A stretch of 64,000 bases of DNA from Trebouxia sp. TZW2008 (lineage: Eukaryota; Chlorophyta; Trebouxiophyceae; Trebouxiales; Trebouxiaceae): the NCBI GenBank assembly GCA_002118135.1, contig BDIU01000154.1, forward strand, positions 62,165-126,164, read 5' to 3'. The notes below the pieces were generated by a model. That model searched no databases. It was not told the origin of the DNA and saw nothing but the letters and a program-made list of their open reading frames with translations. Both the position numbers and the translations under genes were made by a program. Positions 17,901-30,700 of the stretch are shown here, in pieces (the stretch's first letter is position 1; every line of letters starts with the position of its first letter).

Positions 17901-20792
17901 ATCCAACACGGCACGCAGCAATAGCAATAGCAACACGTGAAAGCATGTGAAGACTGCAAGACGCTGACCTGCATTTGGGCAGCCAAGAGCAGCTTGTCCA
18001 TCTGGTACTGCAGCTTCTTGTCAATGGGCCGGATCTTCTCCAAGTATGCTCTCAACTCCAGCAGGCGAGCAATGACTGGGTGGTCCTTCACAGGCCTCCC
18101 CTCAGCTTTGAGCAATAGGTAGAAGACAATGTTGATGCAGTAGTGCAGCAGCAGCAGGTGCTTGGCCTCTAGGTAGCTCACCCCCTCTGCAGTTGCCAGC
18201 TTGCCCCCCCTCACCTGCAAGCGCCATTCTGGTGGATCATTGTCTTCATGCAACAAGCTTTCTGAGGCTGATGGAGCAGTGGCAGTGGCACAAGCTGAAC
18301 TGCTGGCTTGGCCTTGCACAGCTGTGCAGCATACAGCAAGGAATGATGGACAGCAGCAACAGCAGCTCCCACAAAAGTTTCCCAGCATGCACAATGGCTG
18401 CAACGAGCTTGTGCTTGAAAACTCAAACCAGCGCCAATTATCGCGCATGACTGCTGGCAACAATGTCAAAAGTGAACTAGTCAACCTGAAGCCAGGAAGG
18501 AACCTGCACTGATGCAGGCACTCCAGTGCCCAAAGTGGACTACAAGTTGTCAAGTGTGAAAACAGATATCACTATTCAGAGCCAAAAGTGTGTATATGAT
18601 GGTACTGGCAGACTGCTTAGCAGGGAGATGCTAGACACTCTCTCTTGAAATGCATGCAGGCATGCATGTATATATATAGGACAAGCAGAACGCAAGCATG
18701 AGGAAGCACACAAGCCCAACAACATGCAAAGAACAACTGCTGATAAATTGCAATGCACAGGCACTATGCAAAAGCAATGCCTTGCCACATGCCAGGGCTG
18801 ATGCTTGCAAACCACACAGCTAGATACTGTACCACTGACATGACAACCAAGAAGACCTTTTGAAGTGTGTGCTTAGTATGTGACCTGACTTCTGCCAAGC
18901 TGTTTCGCAGCTCTGAGCAACGCTCTGCTCCGTGCATGAGCTGATGGCTACAACTCCTGCAACAATATGCTGTACCATTGAGACTGGTCTGGAAAGACAC
19001 ATACCTCTTGCAGTATGGGCCCAACATGTGACCTGACTTCTGCCAAGCTATTCTGCAGCTCTGACAGAAGGACAGTCAGCTCAGGGGCATCTGCCATGAC
19101 GGCTGCCATGCGCTGCTCATCAGTCAACGTTGCATCATCCCGATCTAGCTGTTCTATTGCAACAGGCTGTGCAACTGCTGCTCCCGCCTGACCAGCCTGC
19201 AATCATGAGTTTCAGCTGACAACATAATAGCTTTCAGCATTGAAGAATGACTTGCAACACTTCACAACCTCGAGCGGTGTAGCAAGGCAGTCATTGCAGT
19301 ATGGATGTCGACAAACCACACTTTCCAAGCAAGTGAAGCAAGGCTGGAAGCAAATTTTCTGTGCCAGACAAGCCTGCAATCTGTATATGTGATGCTTGCA
19401 TTCATATATACAGATTGCAGGCTTGTCAAACATGCTTGGGAACCCCTTGCTTTTGCTATACACTGAATCTCAAAAACATGACATGCCATGCGTATCGTCA
19501 ACAAGACAAATGCTTGTATCTGTCACCAGCTGTGCCTTAGAGACTTGCCCTAGAGACCTGCCTTGCATGCACGTGAACGTTACAGCATTTTGTTGCCTCA
19601 GCAATGTACCTGTCTAGCTTTGAAGCCCATTGTCTCAGGCTCTTCTTCTTCACTGCTGCTGGCGCCCTCATCTTCTCCATCCTGCTCAAAGTCCTCTGGC
19701 CGCAAGTGCTCAGCAGCCTGCCGCTGAAGCCGCTGTGCCTCTTCTTCCTCATCTTGCAGAGCCTCGTCATCATCAGTCAACTGCAGGACCAGGAAGTTGC
19801 CTGAGAACATTGCTGAAACTTATGCCCTCACAATGTGTTGGTTGGCCAGCAACATGAGATGATTTGCTAAATGAAGCAGCTGAACTGCTGCAGTTACTGA
19901 TATGCATCAAGATGCTGCTTTTGAGATGCCTTGATTGGCAATAACAACTTATTCTAAGAGCAGCCAAATGATCCAGGTGTCAGACTCCATGCAGCAAATG
20001 TTCAAAGGTCAGAGCTCAGTGATGGTAAATGACAACCATCTGAAACATGCAGCTCAATGAATGGATAGTAGAACACATTTGATAATGCTTGCTCAGCAAT
20101 CATGCCACAGTCAGCATTTCTACTTTCGTGTGCTATTGCCAAGCGTGTTGCAGATACTTGTACTGCCTGGCTGTTAAACATTTGCAGATGACCTCTCACT
20201 AGTCGCATGCACTTGACCATGCTAAAAATTGGTTTATGCACTCAACAGACTTGGTTGGCCCAATGATGACAGGACGTGTACCTCGTAGTCCTGTGTGTCA
20301 GCACCATAGTAGCCCCTTTTGTTCTTGCCCCACAGCTTGTCCTTGTCAGCAGGCTGTGCATCATCATCTTCTTCTCCACCATCCTCGCCTTGCTGAACCC
20401 TCAACTTGTTGCGCATGGCTTTCTCAGTGCGTTTGACTGCAGATTTGTAACAGACAGATTGCATGCTTGGACTGAATTATGCACAAGGCGAAGCATCCAG
20501 GCTTGATACGATATAGCAGTGGCTGTTCTTAAGCTGCGGGCTTACGTCTGGCAAGACTACCTCCCTCTGCATCGCTGTCATCGCTGTCAAAATCGTCATC
20601 CTCGTTGCTTTCCTCCTCATCATTGGACAGATCGTATAAGCCCTCGTCCTCGACGTCGTCAGACTCGGATTCCTGCGCTTGGTCGAGACTGACGAAGTCT
20701 TTCTGTTTGTCAAAAGCGTCTATTTCGTCGTCGGAGGGTAGCTCCTCCTCAACGCGCTTCGGCTTTGCCTTGTACACTTTACTGCGCGCCAT
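14967..20792 (-). CDS. UTP3: UTP3/SAS10, small-subunit processome protein
   Basis: Nucleolar protein needed for early pre-18S rRNA cleavage. Nine minus-strand exons join in phase to 700 aa: 20546-20792, 20282-20436, 19610-19780, 19005-19196, 17969-18214, 17294-17587, 16260-16475, 15681-15871, 14967-15357. The start is MARSKVYKAKPKR followed by a long acidic tract. The central SAS10/UTP3/C1D-like domain is in exons 4-5 (ELTVLLSELQNSLAEVRSHV; YLEAKHLLLLHYCINIVFYL; HPVIARLLELRAYLEKIRP). A basic helical region follows (PLTKEQKKQLKADRRA). The C-terminal Sas10 domain carries the diagnostic IEKNRGLTPHRSKATKNPR, NRNKFEKAKIRRKGQVQ and YGGERTGIKSGVTRGVRF. Length is typical of plant orthologues. It ends convergent with DapL and lies codirectional with TAF4. 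Confidence 0.95.
18836..18930 (-). repeat. Ghost copy of UTP3 exon 4 donor end
   Basis: Plus-strand 'atgtgacctgacttctgcca' at 18889 repeats the live exon sequence at 19026-19045. Flanking intron bases ('ctgtaccactgac' against 'ctgtaccattgag') match too. Offset is about 138 bp. The copy lies in the intron just downstream of the real donor in the minus reading direction. Confidence 0.85.
19367..19427. repeat. Perfect inverted repeat, 22-bp arms, 17-base loop
   Basis: Arms 19367-19388 and 19406-19427 are exact reverse complements (left begins gacaagcctgcaatctgtat). It lies in the UTP3 intron between exons 3 and 4. Confidence 0.95.
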
Positions 20793-21095
20793 GAGCTTGG
20801 CGTCAGAGTGCAAATGCAGGCGCGGCCTGCTCTTCTGTCTACAGTCTAAGTGCAAAGATGAAACGCCAGAGCCTGGCGGTAACCTAATGCCTGGCGGTAA
20901 CCTAGTGCTGGCGTTACGCAGCATGCATTCAGGCATCACTAAAAATGCACTTCAAAATGCAGCTGAGATGAAGCAGGCTTGTCACAACTTTCAGGCGCTC
21001 TGTTTGGCACCTCTTGTGGCACATTGACCAGCAGCTGCAGCCTTATGCTGTTTGCATACAACATAAAAAATATAAAATATATATTTCCAAACAGG
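20793..21095. other. UTP3 promoter / TAF4 3' flank
   Basis: About 300 bp between the UTP3 start codon and the TAF4 stop, both genes reading leftward. An AT-rich run (21062-21088) sits just past the TAF4 stop and may serve TAF4 3'-end formation. A direct repeat 'gcctggcggtaacctaatg' / 'gcctggcggtaacctagtg' lies at 20872-20910. Confidence 0.5.
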
Positions 21096-24000
21096 TCATC
21101 CGTCAAGTCGGTCATACAGCTTGTACAGTTGATCACTTTTGCAGTAGTTGGGGTGATGCTCCATGACTGCTATCAGATCTTTGAGCCCAACAATCTGACT
21201 CTCTGCTTGAAGCCTTGAGGGTGGAAGTAGAGATCTTGAGGCTCCTGGAAGTGATGCAGAGGCTGACTGGTTTTGTGAAGCATGTGGTCTGGCAGCTGCC
21301 CTCTCTGCAAGCGTTGGCCCTGTAGATTTAGGTCCGCTAGGCTTGCTAGCAGGAGCAGCCGCTGCTGTGGCACTGGCATCAGTTGCTGTAGCCTTTGCAG
21401 CTCCTGCATGGAAGGAAATACGTATTCAGACAAGTCAGGTCTACCCTGTGAATGTGCCATGCCCAGCACATGTACACACAGATGCTGTTGATCAATAGCT
21501 TGTTGAGGTCAGCTTCAGTATGCTTGCCAGCAGGAGCAGCTGCTGCTGCTGTGGCACTGGCATCAGTTGCTGTAGCCTTTGCAGGTCCTGCATGGAAGAA
21601 ACTACAGATCTAGACAGGACAGGTTCACAACATGCAATGCGCCATGCCCAGCGTGTGTACACTCAAATGATGTCGATACACATTTTCATTAGTCTAGGTC
21701 CGCTAGGCTTGCTAGCAGGAGCAGCTGCTGCTGTGGCACTGTTCTCAATTGCTGTAGCTTTTGCAGCTCCTGCATGAACCTCACTGCATGTCAATACAAG
21801 ACAGGTCCTTGACGCAACCTATGCCATGCCATGCCCAGCACATGTACACCCAGTTGTTGATTCACAGCTTTTTAAATACAGTCAAAACAGAGCGAAGCTG
21901 CCATTTCAAGGCTAGATACCCAAAGAGAGCATTTTGCATGCTCTAGGCAACCCAAAGACCTGTCCTAGCATGTCAAACAACAATACTGTGATTGCACACA
22001 AGTCTGCATTGTGTTTGGCGACATCTTGAGTGGCTGCCACTGATAGCTCCCCTAATCATGGGGTCTAGTAGCACACCCATATTCTTCCTCTCTGCTTGTG
22101 TCATTGGTAAGATGTGCTGACCTGATTTGCCACGCGCATGAAATTTCTGCCACCTTGCACCACCTCCAAGGGCAGCCCCTAGCGCCTGATTCGTTTGAGC
22201 TCTGCTTTGCCGCTCCAACTCCTCTTTCTTGGCTTCCTTCACCTTGCGCTGCACAGTCTCGTCTCCATCCTTTGCTTTGTCCGCCTGCAGCATCATGTAG
22301 GTGCATGTACTTTGCTGACAGGCAGCCATGAATGATTATATATATTATTGTGGAGGAGCTGAGCCTGGAACAACCAGCAAATATATGTTGCTTGGACTAG
22401 CCACTGTATACTCTGATCTAAGGTCCAGCTCCTGTTGGTCAGACAAAGGTCAGTAGTGGATCTGAGAGGCTGATCAGGCTCATTCACACTCACTGAGACA
22501 TGTCTCAAACTTCTTTGTAGGACACCAGTGACCGTCAGGCTCAGGACACCTGATGCACAGCAAGACCTGGCCTGCATCAAGCTTCTACATGAATGAAAAT
22601 GAAAGCATGGCCAAGCTTTGACCCAAGCATCAAGGTCATGACAATCAGTCGCATGCTGCTAGGTCCATTTGGCACCAGATTGAGATGCAATACAGCTAGA
22701 AACTATCATGCCTTCTGCTTGAACTTTGATGAAATGTGTGCTGACCTCAAGAAGAGCTCTGCGCTCTGCTTCCTCCTTGGCCTGAGCCTTTTCCCTCTCA
22801 GCTTTGGCCTTCTCCCCAAGCGCTTTCCGTACATCAGACGTCACCTGCATGCCTTCTTGTCGCCTGCAGCAACAGCTCAGTTGTGTAAAGACCTGCGATG
22901 AATTATTCAGCTTCAGTCCTCTGAAGCTTTCAAGGCTGATTGACTGCCCAGCCGGAGGGGGCCAAGAAGGGGTGGTAGATGTACTGGTTGATACCACACC
23001 ACCTTATCGAAGTGCACATGTGCATGCGCACTAAGAGTGCATATGACAGCAACCATCCTCCTTTCAAAGTGATGTGAAACACATCAGTGCATTTGAGCAG
23101 AAGATGGCTTTGCTCGTCTAATACAGACTTGTGGTTTATGAGCACACACAGCTGTCACTCACAAGTCACCTGCTGAGATCAGCTCGCTGAGCAGCCATTT
23201 TGCAGGCCTGAGTCATCAATCCCTCCATGTGCAGCCAGACAGCCTGATTCAGGTAGGCATGCAAGCTTGGATGCATGCCATGGACGTTATACTGCCGCAA
23301 GGCCTCCTGCACCTGAGAAGCAGGACAACAGATCTTCAGGGATGACTTTGATAAAGCAGCCTAACAGCCTCATATTGCTTGTGTGTGCCATACAGCATCC
23401 TCTGTGCCTGATGCAGTTCAATTGGCGTGGCTGCAAGATCAAGAGGGACTATGAGCAACAATGGCTTGACCTCTGCATGCAATCTAACTTTCCATCCGTG
23501 CTCACAGCACCTGTCTTGATCACATGTAAACCTGAATGTGACTGAGCAATATGCGAGTGTCTACATGTCCCATGCAGGATGTTTGGCAACATGCAGGCGT
23601 TTGCAAAACGCGTCATGCCAAGCAGTCTTTTTACGCTGCATCTGCAGTGGCACATTTTAGGCAACACATTTCTGCCAGCATGCTTATGACAACAGTACCA
23701 GTAAAAGCAACAATCCAAGTGATGACAACCATAGTAACCATCACAAATCTCATCATCTACAGTATTGCAAGCGTCATGGTGCACCTTGATCTGCAAGGGA
23801 TGGGGGTTGAGAAGGCGGGGGGTGTCTGGGGCTGCCCCTCTAGAGGTAGACGGCTGCCCTTGCTGGAACAGAGCTTCCTGCTCCTCTTCCTCATTCACAC
23901 CAGCGCTCTGTGACGACACAAGAACAGGTTTCAGACGACCAGAGCAGTCTGTGAGATGGGGCCCTCTGATGGTGGCTGGCAAAAGATGGCCAGGAGTCAG

Positions 24001-27000
24001 TGCTGATGATTCAGCGCAATAGCAGCTCTAAAGCTCTGCTGCCTGACTAGGGTGGCTTGGCCTAGCAGTACTGCAACCGTTGCTAACAACACCTATGTAC
24101 TATACTGTTGTCATCTTAGTAAGCTCACTAATACTGCTTGGCCAAGCTGACTTCACTGGTTGTTAGTGACAACCGCAACACAATTCATATGGCATATACT
24201 GTGGAAAGACGGGCTTTGAGTATATGTCACGCTTCTGTGTAGACTGAGACACCCTCCCATGCAGCACCTTCTGCATGTGCAACACCTGACAGGGCTCAGC
24301 ACAAGGGTCACAACACTGGGTATAGAACTCAATGCTGTAGTCAACCATAATTGGCAATAACAGGAGTCCCATGGCTGCCCTGATGTTGGGGCTGGCTGCT
24401 CTGCTTCATGGATGAAGATGCCCAGCCTTACTAGACCATGGACAGCAGAATGTCAATTTTGGCTATGGCAGCAGATGACCTACCTGCAGTAGATCCATCT
24501 GATCTTCGTCTTCCTGCTTGACTGCCTGGCGCTTGGCTGCTGGCGCTGCTGCAGCTGCACTTGCAGGCCGCTTGGCACTGCTAGGCCTGGCAGCACCACC
24601 TGCACATGCATCTCAGCTCAACAAGACTGCACGCTGTCATTTTGCCACACAATCCGTGTACAATAGTACAAAATACCATGCCTAAGCTGTGCAGTACACA
24701 TAGACTGCATGTCTGGTCTGAGGCCTATGAATCTGTCATGTGTGACTCTTGTGCTGTTGCATGCAAAGGCAAAAGCAACCACGTTGACTGAAAAGAACAA
24801 AGCATGTTGCCATGAGAACTTGGGTTATCACAAAAGGTTTGCTGCCCGCCGCTTATACAGCATTGCCCAGTGAGCTGCATGCCCGTGAGGCATGTGTGGA
24901 CACTTCAACTAGCAATGCTTGACAGCAGAAGCATGGTGAGAAATGTTCTTGAGAGTAGGAATATGCGATACAAGACCAAAACAAGCAGCTGTGTGTCATA
25001 CCAGCTGGTTGCTGAGCAGCTGCCTGTTGGTGATGCTGCTGCTGTTGCTGCTGATGCTGCTGAAACCGCTGCTGCTGCTGTTGCTGTTGCTGCTGAAGCT
25101 GCACCTGTGTCAAGCCAGCAGGCAGGGACGGTGACACGACCCTCACAGGCGGTGAGGCTGCACGCATTGCTGGCTGCCCCTGTGTCATCCCCTGTTGCAA
25201 TGCTTCCTGTTTGACAGCTCCTCTGGCAGGCTGACAAAGGCCCCCGCCAAGGGCTGGCCCTTGGGGCCTTGCCATGCCAGGCATGTGGGCAGGTTGACCT
25301 TGCTGTTGCTGAGCGGCTGACATGCCTGTGCTCTGCTGCTGCTGCTGCTGCTGCTGTGAACCTGCAGGAGGAATCCTGGGTGGCTGCTGTGCTGCGCCTG
25401 CCGCCTGATGCTGCTGTTGCATGTGTTGAGGGGGCATCTGTTGATGAGGGGCATGAGAAGCTGCCTGCAGAAAAGACAATATGTCATATGTCACAGATCT
25501 CGTGTCCATCCTTGGTATCACTGCTGATGTGTCTGCACAGCCATCATGTGGTGCTGGCTCCTATGAGCACACAGCTTGCACAGACGACAGAGTGATGTTC
25601 GGTAGTGATTGCAATCAAACATGTTTCCTCAGCATCATGTGGAAGTGCCATCATGAAAATGGCTTCTACATGAGAGCTGCGTCACTGCTCAGGCTGTCAC
25701 TACAAATGCCTCTGCGCCATGAGTGCTCAGAAAGACCAGCATCAAAATCTTTTAGAATTTCTCTACGAAGGTCATCGCTGTGGCAGACTGGGCAAAGATC
25801 TACCTGTGGATGTGGAATGTTGGCTCCTTTACCCATCGTCAGCCTGAACTCATGAATAAGCTCATCACCAACCAGATGCTCTATGGCCTTGGGAAGGTTG
25901 TGCTTGTTGCGATCCTGTGGAATGCATTGGTCTCTTTAGACCAAAGTTGATAGCTAGAAATGGCGTGCTGAGTTGTCATTAAAGCAAATCTGTGCAGTCT
26001 AAATGGCATTGACAGTGATACGTACACGTAACAGATGCTGCAGGTGTTGCAAGTGAGGTTGCAAGCATTTCAAGGCTGACATTGACTGTGTATAGGCTGC
26101 TGCTTGGCTGCTTGATGGGGAAAAGTTGTGATTGGACATAGCGAAAATTGGAGGAGACAGGCTGAAGCTGATGTATGCAAGGGAAGAAGGTATCCCTGAT
26201 GCACTGACATGCCTGTTTGCTCTCTGTCACAAGCTTCCTAGCCTCCTGCCGCCTTTTGAGCTGATTCGTTTCTTTCCATCGCTGGTCAGCAAATGCCAAC
26301 AGCTGCTGATAATAGACATATGGGTTCTGACCAGCTGGCTTTGCATTTCCATTTGCCTGGGGCATGCTTGCTGCTTGATGTACAGGTGCGGCGCTTGCCA
26401 CAGGCCTATACATCATGCTACTGGCATGGCCAGGCATTTGTGTCACCTGCTGGTGTGCAGGCTTGTAAGCCGGCCCGGCAGCACTGACGCCAGCAGACGC
26501 AGCCTGGTGGGGCGCTGATGACCTGTTTGCAGCAGCTTTCTGCTGCGCCGCAAGCACCGCAGCAGGATCCAGAATGAGATTGCCTGTGCATGCAAGTTCA
26601 AGGTGTCAGCGTTTTGAGTGCATGCAGACTCCTGCCTAGATGCATATGCGATAAAGATTTTGCCTGTGAACAGACAAGGAGGTGTCTTGCTTGAGCAAGA
26701 CAAGGCATGTCACATCCATGAGGCTTGAGCGTCACTAACATTGCATTGCGGCCAAGTCGCATTGTGCAGACACAGTACATGCTGCTGGCATGAGATTGCT
26801 TTGGCTGGTTCTGCTGTCACATTCGCAGCACAACAGGGCTGCAAAAATTGATGACACGTGAGCCAGAGCTGTTCTGCGCATAGTTGCTTGCGTGGGCTGT
26901 TGGTTTCATGATTCAGCTTCACCTTTGCTTGCAGAGCTGGAAGGCTGCCGCTGTGGTCCTGCATTTTGAGTGACAGTGGCTGCTGCCTCTGCTTGAGCAG

Positions 27001-27267
27001 GAGCATTGACACCAGCTAGCTGGCTGCTGAAATCAGGTCTAGCAGTGTCATCTGAACCAGGGACTGCACCGCCTTTCGGAGGTTCAGTGTCCTGTCAGTC
27101 ACAGCACTCAGAATGAACCTCTCAGAAGGAGCGGCTGATGAGGTAGCAGATGGTTTATCATCTGCTGTGCGTGTTGTGCGACTACTGCCCTGGCGAAAGT
27201 GTTGACTATGCTCAGGTACCTCGTCTTCACTGTCACTCATCAGCAGCTTTCGAAGATCGTCGGTCAT
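21096..27267 (-). CDS. TAF4: TFIID subunit TAF4
   Basis: Scaffold subunit of general transcription factor TFIID; pairs with TAF12 through a histone fold. Exons in phase to 688 aa: 27220-27267, 26923-27019, 26231-26583, 25804-25914, 25002-25464, 24484-24599, 23785-23907, 23170-23312, 22893-22935, 22746-22844, 22122-22284, 21096-21403. Exon 1 is MTDDLRKLLMSDSEDE. Gln/Pro/Ala-rich central exons hold several polyGln runs. The TAF4 domain begins at QMDLLQSAGVNEEEEQEAL and continues through LNPHPLQIK, a histone-fold stretch (YNVHGMHPSLHAYLNQAVW; GLMTQACKMAAQRADLS), VTSDVRKALGEKAKAERE, WQKFHARGKSG, and the terminal signature VGLKDLIAVMEHHPNYCKS then LYKLYDRL. The first-exon donor at 27219 is my choice; the frame stays open beyond it, so a longer exon 1 is possible. 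It starts divergently from the SR-rich gene. Confidence 0.92.
21507..21780 (-). repeat. Two ghost copies of the TAF4 last-exon acceptor
   Basis: The acceptor and first ~70 bases of the last exon (plus-strand 'gctgtagcctttgcagctcc' ending at 21404) recur ending at about 21588 and 21773, with flanking intron motifs 'cagcacatgtacac' and 'ctaggtccgctaggcttgct'. The period is about 185 bp. Both copies keep a plausible CAG acceptor (RC 'catgcag'), so cryptic splicing to them is conceivable. Confidence 0.9.
25026..25360. repeat. CTG/CAG trinucleotide runs encoding TAF4 polyglutamine
   Basis: Interrupted CTG runs at 25036-25094 and a purer run at 25331-25354 encode Gln tracts on the minus strand inside exon 25002-25464. 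Uninterrupted length is modest. They are likely length-polymorphic. Confidence 0.9.
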
Positions 27268-27759
27268 TTGAGCGGCTGTATTGCAAGGTCACACCAGTGA
27301 AGTTTTGTCAGCAAATTCTGCGCCTGAAAGCCCGGAAGCTTGAGAGCATCACGGCAGAGTGCTCTCAAGGAGGTGTCGGCAAGGGCCTTCAAGATCAACA
27401 CGCGAGTTGCGTGTCCACTCGACAGCACGCGATCTCTCGCAATGAAGCGACCCTACATATACAGGCCGCCACACGCAGCATGCACGGAAGCATTTGCTGG
27501 ACAGTTTGGCAGAGGCTTGAAGTCTATGCACAAGCGCCTGCAAAGTGTGTACTTCGAGCGTCCGTGCATCCGTGCGTCCGTACCCCTTGCATTAAACTGC
27601 GCAGACTCTGCTCTGGAACTCTGCTATGCCTTTGCCATCTCTCGCATGCACTCAATTTCCTTCAGGGCTTTGAAGATGTGCCGAAGCGTTCACAGCCGAT
27701 TTTGGTTTTGAGTCAATTTGAAGTAGCGATCACACGGTTAACGACCGCACGTTGCGACC
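27268..27759. promoter_or_regulatory. Divergent promoter region, TAF4 / SR-rich protein
   Basis: 492 bp between the two ATGs. Both genes belong to core RNA polymerase II expression (TFIID; SR-type factor), so coordinated constitutive expression is plausible. It looks CpG-rich compared with introns. No site was assigned. Confidence 0.55.
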
Positions 27760-30700
27760 ATGAAGTTCCTTCCACCGGCTGCCGCTCTCCAGCTTACGCA
27801 GAAGTCATCTAAAGCAGCTGAGCTTGCTGCAGCTTCCGCTGAGGTAAGGCAGCGATCACAAGCCAGGGAGTCATAATCAGCGGAGAGTGTACTCATTGTG
27901 GACCATGTGCTTGCTAGGCTGCTGCTCAAGCTGTAGCCAGCGCTCAGGAGCTGGTCACGCGGTGCAAGGACGCTTTGGTGGAGTCTGAAGACCAATGCCG
28001 CAACCTGATAGGTAAAAGTTGCCAGCATGTCTTGCCTTCAGACTTGTCAGTCCTGACGCTGACAAGATGTGGAAACCCTTGCAGAGGAAAAGATGGCAAC
28101 TGATGAGGAGTTGTTGACCTTCACTCATTTTGCACAGTACTTTGCCCAGCGAGCGCAGGCCAAGCATGCAGAGTCAGCCAGCATAGCACAGACTCTGCAG
28201 GAAGAGCAGGTATTCTGATCAGTCGCTTTGGGCTGAGTACATGCCCTAGCCAGTCAGTGACAGACATGCCAGTTAGTTGGGCGCCTTGATGCAGGGTCGT
28301 GTAGTGCAGCGCACAGAGGAAGTAGACAATGCAGAAACTGCAGCTGCTGTTGCAATTGAGGATAGGGAGGAGGCTGCCAGAAAGCTTGCCACTGCACAGG
28401 CGAAACTCGAGGATGCAAAAGGCAAGCAGCAGCATTCCTTGCAGGTCACAGCCAGCCCATCAGCCTTGCCTGAGGTGAGAAGTTCTGTGCACACCCCCAT
28501 CTGGTCTTGCAGATACGCATCTGGTTTTGCTGTTGACTTGTTTTGCCTTGTTTACTTGCTGAATTGCACATAACAAGGCAAGCACGCAGCATGAAATGAA
28601 CACCAGGTACTGACATCGCTAGGAAGGTTCCCCGCTGGCATATTGGATATAGCCCTGTTGGCTGGCTACAGATGTATGACCCAGATCCCTGTCATCTGGG
28701 AACTTGCATGCTGACGTTCCATGAGGGCATGGATCTGGGTCATACACCTGTGGCCAGCCATCAAGGTTGTATCGGACATGCCAGCTGAAGGCGAATTGCT
28801 CTTCATGTTATATTTTGAATGTACTTCACAGAGCCAAGCTTCGCACCACATATTGTCATGTACACAGACCCTGTGCCAATTACATCTGCTTCAATGTCAG
28901 CCAGCCAAGCTTCATACAGACCATCAGCAACTTGCATCATGTCACCGCAGCCTAAAGAAGAGCCTCCCAGTCCAGACGGCAAGCCACTAGCAGAAACAAC
29001 CAAGCTTAATGGCAAGGCCAGAAGCAGGAGTCGCAGCAGATCTGCAGCATCTTCAAGCAGCAAAGCTAGCTCAAGGTCCAGATCCCGATCTAGGTATGCT
29101 TGCATCTCTTGCTGGCCACTGCAAGGGTTGCTCAGACAGCCAGGACAGCTTTGAGCTCAAACACTCATTGCCTGCCTTTGAAACACATTGTAAGCAGGGT
29201 TAGTGGCTCCAAACTTTGTGCCTGCTCAGCAACTTGGAAGTCATCCTGACCCAAGCAAATCAGTGCTGTGCGTTTTTGCACCATCATAGATTCTCCACAT
29301 CGGTGCTGCACTGAAGCATTACAGATAGGATGGAGTGTTTGCATTGGTCATTTGGGTTTGCAACACTTGAATTGCAGTTTGCAGTCCATTGTGGTGCCTT
29401 GCATGTGTCATCTATCAAGCATGCTCTTTTCAGTGATGTGTGTTCTCTATGCTGCATGAGCTGTAGCTGCATGTCCATTCATGTGTTCAGCACATTGACA
29501 TTGTCTGTGATGGCTTGCAGGGGCAAGAAGAGGGCCAGGAGTCCTGAAAGGCCCCGCAGACGCAGCACTAGCAGGCGCAGGCGCTCCTCAAGCAGACCTA
29601 GGCGCCGCTCCTCACCTAGAAGAAGAACTCCTCCTAGGCGATCAAGGTGCACCTGCCTGCTTTCAACCCACTCTGCATGACACTATGCTGTAGCTCTGAG
29701 GCAGGCAGCAAGTTCTGGCTATCTCAAAGCTTGTCAAGCATGCACAAGTTTGACATCTTTGCACCACAAGCTGTTGAGTGCAAACCAACTCCTCAGGCAG
29801 TCTGACTTGGCTCAGATCATGTTTGTGTCTTGAACACAAGCTTAATCAGCCTATATGCACAGCATGTCTGTATGCACCCATGGACAAGTTCACAAGCCTT
29901 TCGCTGCTGTTGTGAATGCATATAAACTCGTGCATGTCTGTATGATGACAGCTTGGACTGTTACTGCCATATTTCTCATGTTGCCTTGTCAGTACATTGA
30001 AGACATCATGGTCAATTTTAATTGCTAGTCAACACTTAGCCATGCTCCATCTGCATCTGCAGGTCAAGGCCTAGACGCTCATCACCTCTCAGACGTGGCA
30101 GCAGCCCAATGTCACTGCGGCAGCGAGACCTGTTGAGGAGAGACAGCAAGCGCAGCCCCGCCAGGCGGCGGCGCACCCCCTCCCCCTCCCCGCCCCGCAG
30201 ACGCAGCAAGGAGCGCCGCTCTGACAGGTCCAGGGCAGCCAGCAAAGAGCGCAGGAAGCCTCCTGAGGACAAAAAGGCTAAGAAGGACAGCAAGCACAGC
30301 AAAGAAAGCGGCAAGGCCAAGCCCTCTGAGAAAGACAAGAGCAGCAAGGCGGCCAAGAAGACCGAGCCTGAGCCTGATGTCAAAGTCAAGTCAGAGAGCC
30401 CGGCATCAGACTCAGAGTCTGAAGATGCTGGTCCTAAGCTGAAGAAGGCTACCCCTGTAAAGGTCAAATCTCCAGCGCTCAGTGATGATAGCAGCCCTGT
30501 CAAGAGCAAAAGCAAGAGTCCAGAACCAGTCAGTGACTCTGACAGTGATGCTAAGCCCAGTAAAGTACCCAAGACGAAGGCTAAGCCAGCGGCTTCAGAC
30601 TCTAGTGACTCTGACAAAGAGACTAAGCCCAAGATCAAAGCTGCGAGCTCCTCTGAGTCTGCTAGCCCTTCCCCTGTTAGGCGCAGGAAGCGCAGCCGTA

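Noticed and set aside
24870..25595. Plus-strand frames opposite the TAF4 polyQ exon
   Set aside because: They are Leu/Ala translations of CTG runs; the minus-strand exon joins in phase to TAF4 domain exons.
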